Positions 36,983-47,200 of a DNA stretch of 64,000 nt are shown in pieces (the stretch's first letter is position 1; every line of letters starts with the position of its first letter). The translations under genes and the position numbers were made by a program. A model generated the notes under the pieces. The model saw nothing but the letters and a program-made list of their open reading frames with translations, did no database searches and was not told the origin of the DNA. The DNA comes from Halanaerobiales bacterium (GTDB lineage Bacteria; Bacillota; Halanaerobiia; Halanaerobiales; Halanaerobiaceae), in the NCBI GenBank assembly GCA_016278485.1, contig JADQBT010000003.1, positions 1 to 64,000 of the forward strand, in the 5' to 3' direction.

Positions 36983-37939
36983 CTATGATTTCTTTAATTT
37001 AAGCAAATCTACAAATGCTTCAATCCTGGTTAAAAGATGACTTTCACCTGTTTGCTCATCAATTCTCAGAGTCATAAAAGGTTTATTAGCCTGATTCGCA
37101 TCAATTTCCAAAAATGATCCGAGTATTGAATCAGGACCACAGCCAAAAGCTGATACATAAATAATTCCATCTATATCAGGCGATTTTAAAAAATGATAAC
37201 CAGCTCCTAATAATTTATTAGTAAACTCCCAGAACATAGGTTTAGGGAAAAGCTTAACTTCCTGTTCAATTATTTGGCTATCTACCATTTCAAAAGTAAC
37301 TATGTTGATTCCCATTTCTCTTAAATGTCTTAAAAGATCCATATTAATAAAACGATCATAAATATTATAAACATAACCAATTAAAGCAATTGTTAAAACC
37401 TTTTTATCAATATTTACCTGCAATTGTGTTTTCCTATGCTCTTGCCAATGAGAATTAGCCTTTTGCAAAGCCCAAAATAACTTCCATTTACTTATATTAA
37501 GTTTATCTGCCATGCCCAAATAATTTTTAAATCCTGCTAAACTATCATCCTTTGCAGTAATCTGATGTGTTAAAATTTTATTTTCAATTTCCGGTATTGA
37601 ATTTTTAATCATATCAGGTAAGCCGAGAAATTTTGGACAAAGGAATATGTTTTTTTTGATACTAATAATCCTTGGTATATAAACATAATCCACACCTTGA
37701 TTAATGAGATCTAGTACATGACCAATATATACTTTTATCGGAACACAAATTTCAGAGATGGAGTATTTTATACCTTTATCTAACTGTTCTCGTGACGTAT
37801 AATTGGATACTATTAATTCAATATCTAGCTCTGAAAATAACTTTTCCCAAAAAGGATAGTAAAAATAATATAATAATGCACGTGGTATACCCAATTTTAA
37901 CTTTCCCATGTTGTAACAACTCCTGCTTCGATTATTCAT
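36983..37939 (-). CDS. DUF2229 / HgdB-like activase-associated protein, second
   Basis: A 318-residue relative of the preceding protein. It has GIPRALLYYFYYPFW at the N-terminus, the Cys segments SEICVPIKVYIGH, FLCPKFLGLP and YVSAFGCGPDSILG, and the shared ending TGESHLLTRIEAFVDL. The start is uncertain: ATG 37939 has AGGAGGGGG inside a hairpin, while ATG 37909 begins closer to the conserved domain and has AGGAG ten bases in front. It should form a complex with the other DUF2229 protein and the BadF ATPase. Confidence 0.73.
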   Translation of the reverse strand: MNNRSRSCYNMGKLKLGIPRALLYYFYYPFWEKLFSELDIELIVSNYTSREQLDKGIKYSISEICVPIKVYIGHVLDLINQGVDYVYIPRIISIKKNIFLCPKFLGLPDMIKNSIPEIENKILTHQITAKDDSLAGFKNYLGMADKLNISKWKLFWALQKANSHWQEHRKTQLQVNIDKKVLTIALIGYVYNIYDRFINMDLLRHLREMGINIVTFEMVDSQIIEQEVKLFPKPMFWEFTNKLLGAGYHFLKSPDIDGIIYVSAFGCGPDSILGSFLEIDANQANKPFMTLRIDEQTGESHLLTRIEAFVDLLKLKKS

Positions 37940-37943
37940 AATT

Positions 37944-37980
37944 ATTCCCCCTCCTCTAAAGATATTAGAGAAAGGGGAAT
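37944..37980 (-). promoter_or_regulatory. hairpin that buries the ribosome site of the DUF2229 operon
   Basis: On the minus strand ATTCCCC (37980-37974) pairs with GGGGAAT (37950-37944), and CTCTAA pairs with TTAGAG inside, leaving a 5-base loop. The AGGAGGGGG ribosome site of ATG 37939 is in the 3' arm. No U-tract follows, so it does not look like a terminator of the upstream cstA gene. Confidence 0.55.
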
Positions 37981-37998
37981 ATATAATAAGTTAATATT

Positions 37999-39615
37999 TT
38001 AGATATTGACACCAGGTGCTTCTTCATCAATTCTTAAATGTTTATAAGCACGACTTGCTAACACAACTGCTAAAACAAATAATAAAACACCTAGTAGTGC
38101 TAAAATAATATTTCCACTGGCAAAATTGCTTGTAACTAAAAAGACCAATGCCGTTAATGTTACCGCAAACATAAATATCATCGGAATGATGATGTTTAAA
38201 TTATTAATATTATTTTTAGCCAGCCAGACTGCTAATGAAAGTAATGCCAGAGCTGCTAGCATTTGATTTGCAGAACCAAAAATCGGCCAAATTGTCTGCC
38301 ATTGCCCAGAAAATGCCAGTGCTGCTGCACTAGCAACAGTAATTGCAGTTGCTAGATACATATTAGAAGCCTTACTATCTGTACTTTCATCATCAGTAAA
38401 ATATTCCTGAAAGATAAAACGTCCTAATCTTGTAGCTGTATCAAGGGTTGTCATTGCAAAAGCAGATACTGCTAAAGCAGCAAAACTCATTCCGACTTTA
38501 AATGGAATCCCAAAATTAGTCATGAAATTACCAATCCCATTTGCAAATACATTTACTGGACCACCATTTGCAAGTAAATTTGCTGATTGATCCCCTGTTA
38601 TAACTGCAGCCGTGATTAAGGCAATCACAGCTAAAAATGACTCTATTAACATTCCTCCATAACCTATTGCCTGCGCATCAGTTTCTCTATTTAATTGTTT
38701 AGAGGTTGTTCCAGATGAAACCAATGAATGAAATCCTGAAATTGCTCCACAAGCTACAGTAACAAAAAGAACTGGGAAGAGATAACCTGATGATGTGTTA
38801 AATCCTGTAAATGATGCAAGCTCTAATTGTGGCCCTCCAATTACAATTCCAAAAAAGCCTCCAATTAAAAGTGCATATAATAAAAAAGAGTTCAGATAAT
38901 CACGAGGTTGCAATAGAATCCAGACCGGAGTTACAGAAGCAATGAATATATATACTAAAAAAATTAATAACCAGGTATTTACTGATAAAACTATTGGAAA
39001 ATTTAATCCAATCCAGACTGCCAAAAAGAGCAATATGACTCCAATTACTGTCAAAACCCCTAATGAAAGTGCAGACCTCTGGCGTATAAAACCAAATACA
39101 ATTGCCAGGACAATAAATAATAGAGATGCCGTCGCTGCTGATGGAGTAGAATTAAATGTCTGAGCAACAATAACCATGAAAGCACTAATTATCAAAACCA
39201 AAGTTAGCCAGGCAAAAATACTAAACAGTTTCTTTTCAGTTCTACCGACATTACGATTAATAACTTCAGCAATCGATCTTCCTCCATTACGAATAGAAGT
39301 TACCAAAGAACCCATATCATGAACTGCACCTAAGAAAATACCTCCAATTATAATCCATAAAAATACAGGTAACCAACCAAATACCGACGCAGCAATAGGA
39401 CCAATAATTGGTGCAGCTCCGGCAATTGAAGCAAAGTGATGTCCTAATAAAACTGGCCGATTAGCTGCCACATAATCTATCCCGTCATTTATTTCATGTG
39501 CTGGTGTAAGATTGTCGTCACTAAGTCCCCAGGCTCTTTTTAAATATCCACCATAAGTAAAATAAGCTATCACAAATAAAACAACTGAGGTAATTAATAA
39601 AACAGCAGAATTCAT
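37999..39615 (-). CDS. cstA: carbon starvation protein CstA family transporter
   Basis: A 538-residue membrane protein with many helices. Family features are AANRPVLLGHHFASIAGAAPIIGPIAA near residue 50-77, VHDMGSLVTSIRNGGRSIAEVI, GFHSLVSSGTTSKQLNRETDA and TLDTATRLGRF. CstA-type carriers import pyruvate or peptides under carbon limitation. Pyruvate import would fit next to the hydroxy-acid and malic enzyme genes, but no regulator (such as a BtsS/R pair) is adjacent. Confidence 0.92.
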   Translation of the reverse strand: MNSAVLLITSVVLFVIAYFTYGGYLKRAWGLSDDNLTPAHEINDGIDYVAANRPVLLGHHFASIAGAAPIIGPIAASVFGWLPVFLWIIIGGIFLGAVHDMGSLVTSIRNGGRSIAEVINRNVGRTEKKLFSIFAWLTLVLIISAFMVIVAQTFNSTPSAATASLLFIVLAIVFGFIRQRSALSLGVLTVIGVILLFLAVWIGLNFPIVLSVNTWLLIFLVYIFIASVTPVWILLQPRDYLNSFLLYALLIGGFFGIVIGGPQLELASFTGFNTSSGYLFPVLFVTVACGAISGFHSLVSSGTTSKQLNRETDAQAIGYGGMLIESFLAVIALITAAVITGDQSANLLANGGPVNVFANGIGNFMTNFGIPFKVGMSFAALAVSAFAMTTLDTATRLGRFIFQEYFTDDESTDSKASNMYLATAITVASAAALAFSGQWQTIWPIFGSANQMLAALALLSLAVWLAKNNINNLNIIIPMIFMFAVTLTALVFLVTSNFASGNIILALLGVLLFVLAVVLASRAYKHLRIDEEAPGVNI

Positions 39616-39628
39616 ATAAACATCCCCC

Positions 39629-40156
39629 TTACATTTGAGTAGACATTATTTCCTTGATTCTGGTCGGAGTATAGAAGTTTTTAATCTCATCTCCTTTCTT
39701 GTTACAATAAACTTCTTCCTGGGCCAGATCAACAAAAACAAGTCTCACATCACAAAAGCCCTTAAATCCAAAAGCAAATGTACGTGAATACTTGTAATTG
39801 GACACTTTATCCAGCAAGTTTTCTGAAAAACCCTTTTCGGAAATTTCTATATATGTAAGATAACTCTGTCGATGTTCAGTATCTGGCTTAACTAATTTGT
39901 TGATAGCTTTATTAAAAAAATCTTTCTGATAAGGCAGCTCTTCTTCTCTGATCGTATTATTAATTTTCAATAAAATATGTTCATGATCTTCATAACTCCA
40001 AATTTTTATACCCTTGGCTGCAAAATATTTTTCATTTTTTTGCAGATACAACCCATAAAGATCAAAATTTTGCCCTAATAAATTAATATTTTCTTCAATA
40101 TCAAAATAACCTTCATAAAAAATTTTTATGCCTTTTAAGTAATCTTTACTCAACAC
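39629..40156 (-). CDS. hypothetical protein downstream of a small membrane-protein gene
   Basis: A 175-residue soluble protein with no signal peptide, helix or motif I recognise. It has an acidic, aromatic-rich composition (SYEDHEHILLKI, SYLTYIEISEKGF, FGFKGFCDVRLVFVDL). It is encoded 13 bases upstream of cstA and in the same direction, so it may be co-expressed with the carrier. No function can be given. Confidence 0.6.
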   Translation of the reverse strand: MLSKDYLKGIKIFYEGYFDIEENINLLGQNFDLYGLYLQKNEKYFAAKGIKIWSYEDHEHILLKINNTIREEELPYQKDFFNKAINKLVKPDTEHRQSYLTYIEISEKGFSENLLDKVSNYKYSRTFAFGFKGFCDVRLVFVDLAQEEVYCNKKGDEIKNFYTPTRIKEIMSTQM

Positions 40157-40169
40157 TTAAATCACCCTA

Positions 40170-40811
40170 TTAATATTTATTTAAAATATCTTTATTCTTT
40201 TCAATTAATTTACTAATTATAGCTTCAAAACGTGATGGCCTTTTTGTTTTTAAATATATAAATCCAATAGTTGCAGTCAGAATTGCACCTACTAAAACAA
40301 CAATTAAATCTAACATTGTATCCACGAGCCCTGATTTTTGCATATTCAATTTAAAAAATATATCCATACTAAACTCAAATATTTCCCAAATTACACCTAC
40401 AGTAACAGAAAATCCAACAGCAAAAATCGATATGAATAAGGGGCTTAATACGATATTGACTTTTTCTTCTTTATTTAAAATATATACAATTATATAACCA
40501 ATAAAACCAAAAATTACCCCTGCCAGAGTATGTAACAATAAATCCCACCACCAGAATCTAAGATAATACTCTCTTAATTCACCCATATAGAGTGCAGCAA
40601 AAATAAATAAAATCATAATAAATTGTAATGCAGAAGGAATATATATATAATTTCTTTCAGAAAGAAAGTTTGGTAAATAGATTAAAATTAAAGCCAACAA
40701 AGAAGTAAAGATATTTAACCAATTACCTGAAACTATGTTGCCAATTGCCGCACTAATTAATAATAATTTAAATATAACCACAGTATAATGTTGTATCTTT
40801 TCGTTATCCAT
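40170..40811 (-). CDS. polytopic membrane protein, DUF2238/YjdF-like
   Basis: A 213-residue protein with about six helices. The segment RFWWWDLLLHTLAGVIFGFIGY and later VGVIWEIFEFSMDIFF with LVDTMLDLIVVLVGAIL resemble the DUF2238/YjdF group of inner-membrane proteins, whose function is unknown. It lies 13 bases before the hypothetical gene and may head the cstA transcript, following a terminator of the upstream kinase gene. Confidence 0.65.
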   Translation of the reverse strand: MDNEKIQHYTVVIFKLLLISAAIGNIVSGNWLNIFTSLLALILIYLPNFLSERNYIYIPSALQFIMILFIFAALYMGELREYYLRFWWWDLLLHTLAGVIFGFIGYIIVYILNKEEKVNIVLSPLFISIFAVGFSVTVGVIWEIFEFSMDIFFKLNMQKSGLVDTMLDLIVVLVGAILTATIGFIYLKTKRPSRFEAIISKLIEKNKDILNKY

Positions 40812-40866
40812 TGCTCACACTCCTTCCTCAAAAAAGTCTAGCTATGCATACTACTTCTATATAAAG

Positions 40867-40906
40867 TAAAAAAAATCCTGCTATCAATAAATATTAACGG
40901 CAGGAT
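40867..40906 (-). terminator. intrinsic terminator of the PfkB kinase gene
   Basis: On the minus strand ATCCTGC (40906-40900) pairs with GCAGGAT (40881-40875) and a run of eight or nine U follows (40875-40867). It lies 35 bases after the kinase stop and before the membrane-protein gene. Confidence 0.85.
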
Positions 40907-40940
40907 ATATATTCTTACTATTATATTATTTTAAAATAAC

Positions 40941-42071
40941 TTAAATTGTTTGGGGTACTTTTTCAAATACCTCCAGATATTCATATAATTCTTCAATATT
41001 GGGTGGATAACCATTTGTTACATAGTGACTTGTAGTAGCATTTGCAATAAGCAAAATCAATTCAGGTTGGTCTGTCAATAACTTTGCATAAACAAGACCA
41101 GCATTAAAATTATCTCCTGCTCCAGTTGTAATTGCAGGCGAAACACATTTTACTTGTCTCATGGAAACTGTACCATTTTCATTTGCTATACTTGCAAACT
41201 CAGGGGTATGTACAACAAGATCATTAACATGCATTTTTTCTCTAACTTCAACTAATTTTTCAATAATTTGTTCATTATTAGTTATATTTATTCCAACAGC
41301 CTCAGCTGTAGCAATCAACTCTGGTCTATTTAAACTAACTATTATATCAACTTGGTCTGCTACTTCTTTGAAAACAGCAAATGAATCGAGCAATTTCTGT
41401 GGAGCTCGCTTTTTCACATTTCCAAAATCAAGGAATACTTTTTTCTTGGCTCCCTCTGAATCTGCTGCTATCTGGGCTACTTTTTTCATTATATCGTCAA
41501 AAGCTAAAATATTAGACCAGTAACCTTGTCCGATTATATCTGATTGTTGAATATTTTTAACTAATTTATCTTCACCATATCTATTACTTAATTTTTCCCA
41601 ATTAGTTTCCAGCATATTTTCTACAACAGAGAACATAAATTTTCCATCATGAAATTCAAAAATATTAGAATAACAAGGTTCTCCTCCTGAATATAACTGG
41701 GTATTTTCTGATCTTAACTCATCAAATGTTTCCTTAACACCTTTTTCCCCAAATAATCCAAATATATTTGTCTTTACATTCAACACTTTTAGAGTTCTTC
41801 CTACATTTGTGGTAAAACCACCACCACGTTGATATTTCTTTTTCATCTCTAGACTAGAAGCGCTCCCTGCAACTGAGTTGATTTTATCAGCCAATTCAGT
41901 CATAGTCGTCATAATATCATATTCATCTATACTCTTGCGCTCACTTATCAAAGTCCATACTATATCTAAATAACCATCCCATCCTAGCATAACTTTGCCA
42001 CTTTGGTTGTTTTTTAATAAGTCGCGTACAGAAGATATTTGCTTAGTTAAATTTTTTCTCATAAACTCCAT
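40941..42071 (-). CDS. PfkB-family carbohydrate kinase of unknown specificity
   Basis: A 376-residue ribokinase-fold kinase. The N-terminal GWDGYLDIVW replaces the usual G-E motif, RGGGFTTNVGRTLKVL is the sugar-binding Gly region, and TTGAGDNFNAGLVYAKLL holds the catalytic Asp and anion hole. It is longer than standard ribokinases by about 60 residues. It is a single-gene unit with its own promoter and terminator. The substrate could be a sugar, nucleoside or phosphosugar. Confidence 0.83.
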   Translation of the reverse strand: MEFMRKNLTKQISSVRDLLKNNQSGKVMLGWDGYLDIVWTLISERKSIDEYDIMTTMTELADKINSVAGSASSLEMKKKYQRGGGFTTNVGRTLKVLNVKTNIFGLFGEKGVKETFDELRSENTQLYSGGEPCYSNIFEFHDGKFMFSVVENMLETNWEKLSNRYGEDKLVKNIQQSDIIGQGYWSNILAFDDIMKKVAQIAADSEGAKKKVFLDFGNVKKRAPQKLLDSFAVFKEVADQVDIIVSLNRPELIATAEAVGINITNNEQIIEKLVEVREKMHVNDLVVHTPEFASIANENGTVSMRQVKCVSPAITTGAGDNFNAGLVYAKLLTDQPELILLIANATTSHYVTNGYPPNIEELYEYLEVFEKVPQTI

Positions 42072-42118
42072 CTATTACACCCTCTTTATGATAAGTTATT
42101 TTAAACCTTTTAAATGTA

Positions 42119-42146
42119 ATTTTAACAGATTAGATTTAATTGTCAA
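42119..42146 (-). promoter_or_regulatory. sigma-A promoter candidate for the PfkB kinase gene
   Basis: On the minus strand TTGACA (42146-42141) and TAAAAT (42124-42119) are 16 bp apart, about 48 bases before the start codon. Confidence 0.7.
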
Positions 42147-42232
42147 TATTATTAAAAAGATTCGTTAAAAATAACAATAATACGTTAAATCTTTAGTAAA
42201 ACCACAAAAAGAGTAAACTGTTAATTTTTCCC

Positions 42233-42261
42233 TTGACATTGTTTATAATTATTTATATAAT
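42233..42261 (+). promoter_or_regulatory. consensus sigma-A promoter of the acetyltransferase gene
   Basis: TTGACA (42233-42238) and TATAAT (42256-42261) are separated by exactly 17 bp, a full match to the sigma-A consensus. Transcription would start near 42268 and leave a 25-base leader containing GGGGGAG. Direct repeats CGTTAAA lie upstream between the two divergent promoters (about 42164 and 42183). Confidence 0.85.
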
Positions 42262-42292
42262 TTAAAAAATTATTGGAAAAGGGGGAGTAAAA

Positions 42293-43102
42293 TTGAAAAT
42301 TAAAAAACTAACTGAAAACGATCGAACCATCACTGAAAAGTTTTTAAATCAAGAGTCTCAGTTTAATATCTTTTTAATTGGTGATCTAGAAACACATGGT
42401 ATGCAAACAGATTTTATGCAATTTTGGGGATCCTTTTCAGATCAAGCTAGATTACAAGGGGTTTTATTAAAATACTATGGTAGCTTCATACCTTATTCCT
42501 ATCATGACAATACTTTAAAAGAATTTGCAAAAATTATTAATAACCATTCAGATGCAAAAATGTTATCTGGTAAAAAAGAAATCATTGAAAAAATAAAAGA
42601 GTATTTTTCTGATGAAAAAACAGGAAAAATAAGAGAAGAATTTTTTCTGGGTCTTAATCAATTAAATATCAATAATAAACCAGCCAACATTACAAATGTA
42701 AAGAAAGCTACTATTAATGATGTTGATCGGATTCTTGATATGTTAGATTCAGTTGAGGAGTTTAGTGATTTGAAATCAAATAGAGAAATGAAAAAAAATG
42801 AAATGAAAAAAGGATCAACTAGACTTTATTATTTTGAAAATAAAAATGGGGATATTATCTCAACCGCATCTTCAACAGCTGAAAGTAGTAATTCTGCTAT
42901 GATTGTTGGTGTAGCAACTAGATCAGAATATCGCAGACAAGGTTATGCCTCAAAATGTGTTTATCAACTCAGTGCTGATCTACTTCAGGATAATAAAAAA
43001 CCCTGTCTATTTTATGATAATTATAAGGCAGGTAAAATTTACCGCAGATTAGGTTTTGAAGATCTGGGTGGTTGGACAATGATAAATATTAATAATCCTT
43101 AA
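42293..43102 (+). CDS. GNAT-family acetyltransferase
   Basis: A 269-residue protein with a C-terminal GNAT domain. The acetyl-CoA loop is GVATRSEYRRQGYASKCVYQ, followed by FYDNYKAGKIYRRLGFEDLGGW. The N-terminal 130 residues have the FLIGDLETHG motif found in two-domain GNAT proteins. It starts at TTG 42293 with GGGGGAG in front. The acceptor is unknown. It is monocistronic and convergent with the KAS III-like gene. Confidence 0.85.
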   Translation: MKIKKLTENDRTITEKFLNQESQFNIFLIGDLETHGMQTDFMQFWGSFSDQARLQGVLLKYYGSFIPYSYHDNTLKEFAKIINNHSDAKMLSGKKEIIEKIKEYFSDEKTGKIREEFFLGLNQLNINNKPANITNVKKATINDVDRILDMLDSVEEFSDLKSNREMKKNEMKKGSTRLYYFENKNGDIISTASSTAESSNSAMIVGVATRSEYRRQGYASKCVYQLSADLLQDNKKPCLFYDNYKAGKIYRRLGFEDLGGWTMININNP

Positions 43103-43139
43103 TTTTAGCTTTACCCCGGTTTGTTGGCAGAGGTCTTTC

Positions 43140-44153
43140 TTACCCCCACTTAATCGTAATAGCACTCCAGGCATAACCAATTCCCTCACTAACAAAAGTA
43201 ACGAGATCTCCAGATTTTACCTTACCTTCAATCCGGGCTAAATCTAATGAAACAATTTGATCGTTTTGTCCCATATGACCATAATCTTCTAAGTAGATTG
43301 TCTTGTCTTCAGTCAGATTAAGTTCTTTAACAATAAAATTATGGCTAGCTCGTTTCATATGTGGTACAGCTAAATAATCAAGATCCTGAAGTGTATAACC
43401 ACTCTTTTGCAGAGAATCAATAATTACACTTCTTAAATTCCTAAAAGATATTTCAGCCAATTTTTCAAACATGAAATCTTTATCAACTACATTATAATAA
43501 TGCTCTTTATTCTTAATCGATTCTGCAGTTAAAGGTTTTTTAGTCCCCCCAGCAGGGACAATTACAGTCTCAGCTAAAGAACCGTCATTAATAAATGATG
43601 AACTCAATAGTCTATTTTTTTTGTATGCTTTTTTTATGAGCATAGCTGTACCACTAGCACCCAGGCTATACATAAAACTCAGCTGAGGATTCTGATAATC
43701 AACCAAGTCTCCATTACGATATCCACCGGCCAAGAGCACCATATTAATATTATCATTAGCTCTCATCATATCCTGAGCCAGTTTCATCGCCAAAATTGTC
43801 GTCCCTGAGCCCAAGCCTAGATCGAAAGACCAGGCTTTTACTGCACCAATGTCATATTGCAGTTTTATGCCAGCTGTCCAATTAGGATAATCTTTATATT
43901 CTCCCCCTGTCCAAATTATTAAATCTATATCCTGGGGACTAATTCCAGCTCTTAAAATAGCTCTCTCTGCTGCCCGAGCAGCCATATAACTAACATGGTC
44001 ACGAGGTCCTGGCACAGGTTTTTTCAAAATACCAAATTCTTCTTCAATTACTTTTTTGGAAAGTCCTGTCTCATTAGCGATTTTTTGAGAATCATGAGAG
44101 TGATTGGGCATATATATTCCCAGACTTAAAATTCCTACCTCAAGGTTTTCCAC
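43140..44153 (-). CDS. KAS III (FabH)-like thiolase-fold protein with Ser-His-His triad
   Basis: A 337-residue thiolase-fold protein of FabH length. Where FabH has its nucleophile Cys (DVSAACAG-type) this protein has DLGLGSGTT, giving Ser116. His265 (VPHMKRASH) is kept, and the FabH Asn in YGNTS is His293 (YGHMGQ). It may make or hydrolyse an acyl product by another route or use the fold for ligand binding. It starts with GTG after AAGGAG (11-base spacing) and follows a promoter with tandem TGTAACT repeats. No ACP or fatty-acid genes are nearby. Confidence 0.78.
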   Translation of the reverse strand: MENLEVGILSLGIYMPNHSHDSQKIANETGLSKKVIEEEFGILKKPVPGPRDHVSYMAARAAERAILRAGISPQDIDLIIWTGGEYKDYPNWTAGIKLQYDIGAVKAWSFDLGLGSGTTILAMKLAQDMMRANDNINMVLLAGGYRNGDLVDYQNPQLSFMYSLGASGTAMLIKKAYKKNRLLSSSFINDGSLAETVIVPAGGTKKPLTAESIKNKEHYYNVVDKDFMFEKLAEISFRNLRSVIIDSLQKSGYTLQDLDYLAVPHMKRASHNFIVKELNLTEDKTIYLEDYGHMGQNDQIVSLDLARIEGKVKSGDLVTFVSEGIGYAWSAITIKWG

Positions 44154-44187
44154 AAAACATTCATCTCCTTATATTTGTCCCAATACA

Positions 44188-44221
44188 ATTATATTATCAA
44201 ATAGTTACAATTGAGTTACAA
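44188..44221 (-). promoter_or_regulatory. promoter of the KAS III-like gene with tandem SARP-type operator
   Basis: On the minus strand TTGTAACT occurs twice (44221-44214 and 44210-44203) with an 11-bp period. TATAAT (44193-44188) follows after 9 bp, and there is no good -35. SARP regulators of streptomycetes bind 11-bp-spaced direct repeats at this distance from the -10 box. A matching pair lies at 47505-47524. Confidence 0.72.
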
Positions 44222-44231
44222 GATGAACTCT

Positions 44232-47200
44232 TTAAGAAATCACTTCTTGAAAGTAGGCTTCAATATCCGCCATTGGATCAACCTGAAGTTCTCTATAAAT
44301 AACATCTTTATATTTATGATATGTCTTAATAGCCATTGACCTGTTTTTCATTTGCTGGTAAGCTTTCATCTTGAAAAAATAAGCCTGTTCCCAACAATTA
44401 TCAATATCTAGAATCTTATTAGCTATTTTAATTGTTCTTTCATATTTTGCTAGTTCAAAGTTATATTCCAACAATTTAGTAGCTGTATTTAAAAATAAAT
44501 TTCTTAATCTTTCTCTCTCATTTCTGGCCCATTCTATATATAAATTGCTAGCTAAAAAATCACTTTCATATAATTCTACAGCTAATTCATAATACTCCAT
44601 TTGATGAGAAAAATCTGATTCATTATTACCATAGGCAATTAACTCTTCAAATTCCTCCACATCATAAATATAACCAGATTTCTCATTAAAACCATAACTA
44701 GAACTTCTTCTTTTTATAAAAAATGGTTTTTGTCTTGGTTTGCGATCAGGTTCAAGTGCTTTTTTGAGGGCATTTAATGTTACCTTAAAATTGCGTTTGG
44801 CAGTTTTCTCATTACTACCAGGCCAGAGCAAATAATAAATTCTTTCTTTTGGTATATACTCTCCTTTTTGAACTAAAAAGAGTAAAAACAACTCTCTGGC
44901 TTTTTCTCTTTGCCATTCTTTAGTAGTAATTTCTTTCTGACCTCGCCAGACCTTAAGGTTACCGAAACTTTTTATATATAAAGAATAACCGGGATGGTTT
45001 TCCGTCTCAGATAAATTTAATTCTTCAATTAACTTTTTAATATAATCAAGATTTGTATCACCATCATAGGCTTCTAACAAGACTGGAGCAAAAATATTAG
45101 GATCCCTAACTCCAAATAGAGTTGGTTTTAAGAATAAATAATCATATCCCCCCGCTTCAGATAATTCAAATAAATCAGTAATATAGAGAGGCAATTGCAC
45201 CCAATCTTCTAGTTGATATGCAATCAAGGATAACCACATTTTAGTAACAGCTAGACAGTAGTTATCATTTGAATTTTTGAAATATTTGCTTGCTTCATTA
45301 AATATTTCTTCTGCTTCCTGTAGATCATTTGCAAAATAATAATTTATACCAATTGATATTTTTAATAAACCTGCTAACCACTCATCCCCTGAGTTTTCAC
45401 TAATTTCAAATCCTTCTTCTCCATATTTTATTCCCTGATAAGGATCACCATAATATCCTTCTACCAGTGCTAATCCCATAAGAGGCTCTGCTTTCCCTCT
45501 ATTTATCTTTAACTTATCAATAATTTCCAAAGCTGATTTATAGGCATTTCGTGCTTTAAATATATTATACCTTCCACTAATTTGGTAGGCATGACCTAAT
45601 CTCATATAAGCTACCGCCTCATTAAAGGGTGATTTAATTTCACAAGGTTGAAGACCCTTCTCAGCAGCTTGTCTAGCCTCTTCCGGCTTACCTTCAAAAC
45701 TTGAAATTAAAGAAAGAATTAGAATTGAAGCTCTATGCGAACGCGGTATTAATGGCCCATTTTTTTCATCATTTATTTTTTTATTAAGCATTTCCTTTGC
45801 TGCTTGCAAACGACCAGTTCTCAACTTAACCCGTGCTTTCAAGTTATTATGAAAGACGTAACTATCACTTAATTTTTCAGCCCTTTTTTGAAAAACCTCT
45901 GCTTCTCGCAACTGGCCCTCATTGGCCTTGTTTTCAGCTAGCAATTTAAGTAAAACAGTTTCTTCCCAAAGATTTTCCTCATCACGCAATTTAATTGCTT
46001 CTTTGAGATAACGATCAGCTTCAGCAGGCTCAATCGTATCCAAATAAACCATCGCCAACTTTTGTAATACTCTGCTCAACTTTAGTTTTTCCCCATTTTC
46101 TCTAAAAAATCTTTCTGCTTTTTGATATATTTTTATTGAAAGATTAAAATTATTCCTCAATCGATACACATCACCAAGATAAATATATAAGTCAGGATAA
46201 GACTGGTATATTTCTTCAGGAATTTCTTCAAGTCCAGCCTGTAATGAATCCAACCTTCCTAGTTTAATCATTTTGTCAGCTGACTCTTCAATTAAGCCAG
46301 CCGCACGATAAAAATCCTTAGATTTTAAACTATGATATATTGCTAAGCCAATAAAATTCAATTCTAAACAAATATCCGCTACTTTTTGATGTAGATCTTC
46401 ACTCGAATATTTTTCGCGAGCCTGATTGCGCAAAAAATCATGAAATAAAGGATTATAACGGTATTCTTGACTACCGTGTTTATGCAAAAAAAGTCCTTTA
46501 TCTACTAATTTTTGTAAAATATCACTACTATTATTAATATTAAGCAATCTATTACAAACTTCTGATTTAAGGTATTTCAAAACAGATGTTTTAATTAAAA
46601 ACTCTTTAATCTGATCTTCATGTTTTTCCAGAACATCATAAGCTAAATATTGAAACAGAATATCAAGCGAACCTGTTTTTAGTGTAAATAGATCTTCAAT
46701 CGGAATACCATTAACTAGGCCATGACCAATTAAATCAAGTCCCATCACCCAGCCTTCTGTTTTTTGCCAGACTCGTTTAATTTGTATTTCATCAAGCTTT
46801 TGCTTATATTTGTTTTGAAAAAAATTTACTATTTCACCTTCAGACAGGGAAAGTAGTTCTTCGGTAATTAATAATACCTTATCTTTAATAATCCAGCGTG
46901 GCCAATCTTTAAAAAGTAATTTTTCTCTACTAGCAATTACTAAATGTAATCTTGGTGGAAGCATATTAATAAAATAAGCCATCAAATGATTTATTTGTTC
47001 ATTATGTGTAAGTAATTGATAGTTATCCAGAACCAAAAAAATATCTGTAGAAACATTTTGTAATAAATTATTAAATAAAATGTCTATAATCTGAAAAAGA
47101 TCTAACTGTGAATCTTCCCCCTTAGTTAAAATTTTTCTTGCCTGCTCAGCTAAATCAGGTTCTTGAAAACTAAAGGCAGATAAAATATTCAACAAAAAAA

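Noticed and set aside
34885-37939. Benzoyl-CoA reductase or 2-hydroxyglutaryl-CoA dehydratase
   Set aside because: Only activase-type and DUF2229 proteins are present. No HgdA/HgdB or BcrB/BcrC catalytic subunits are encoded here.
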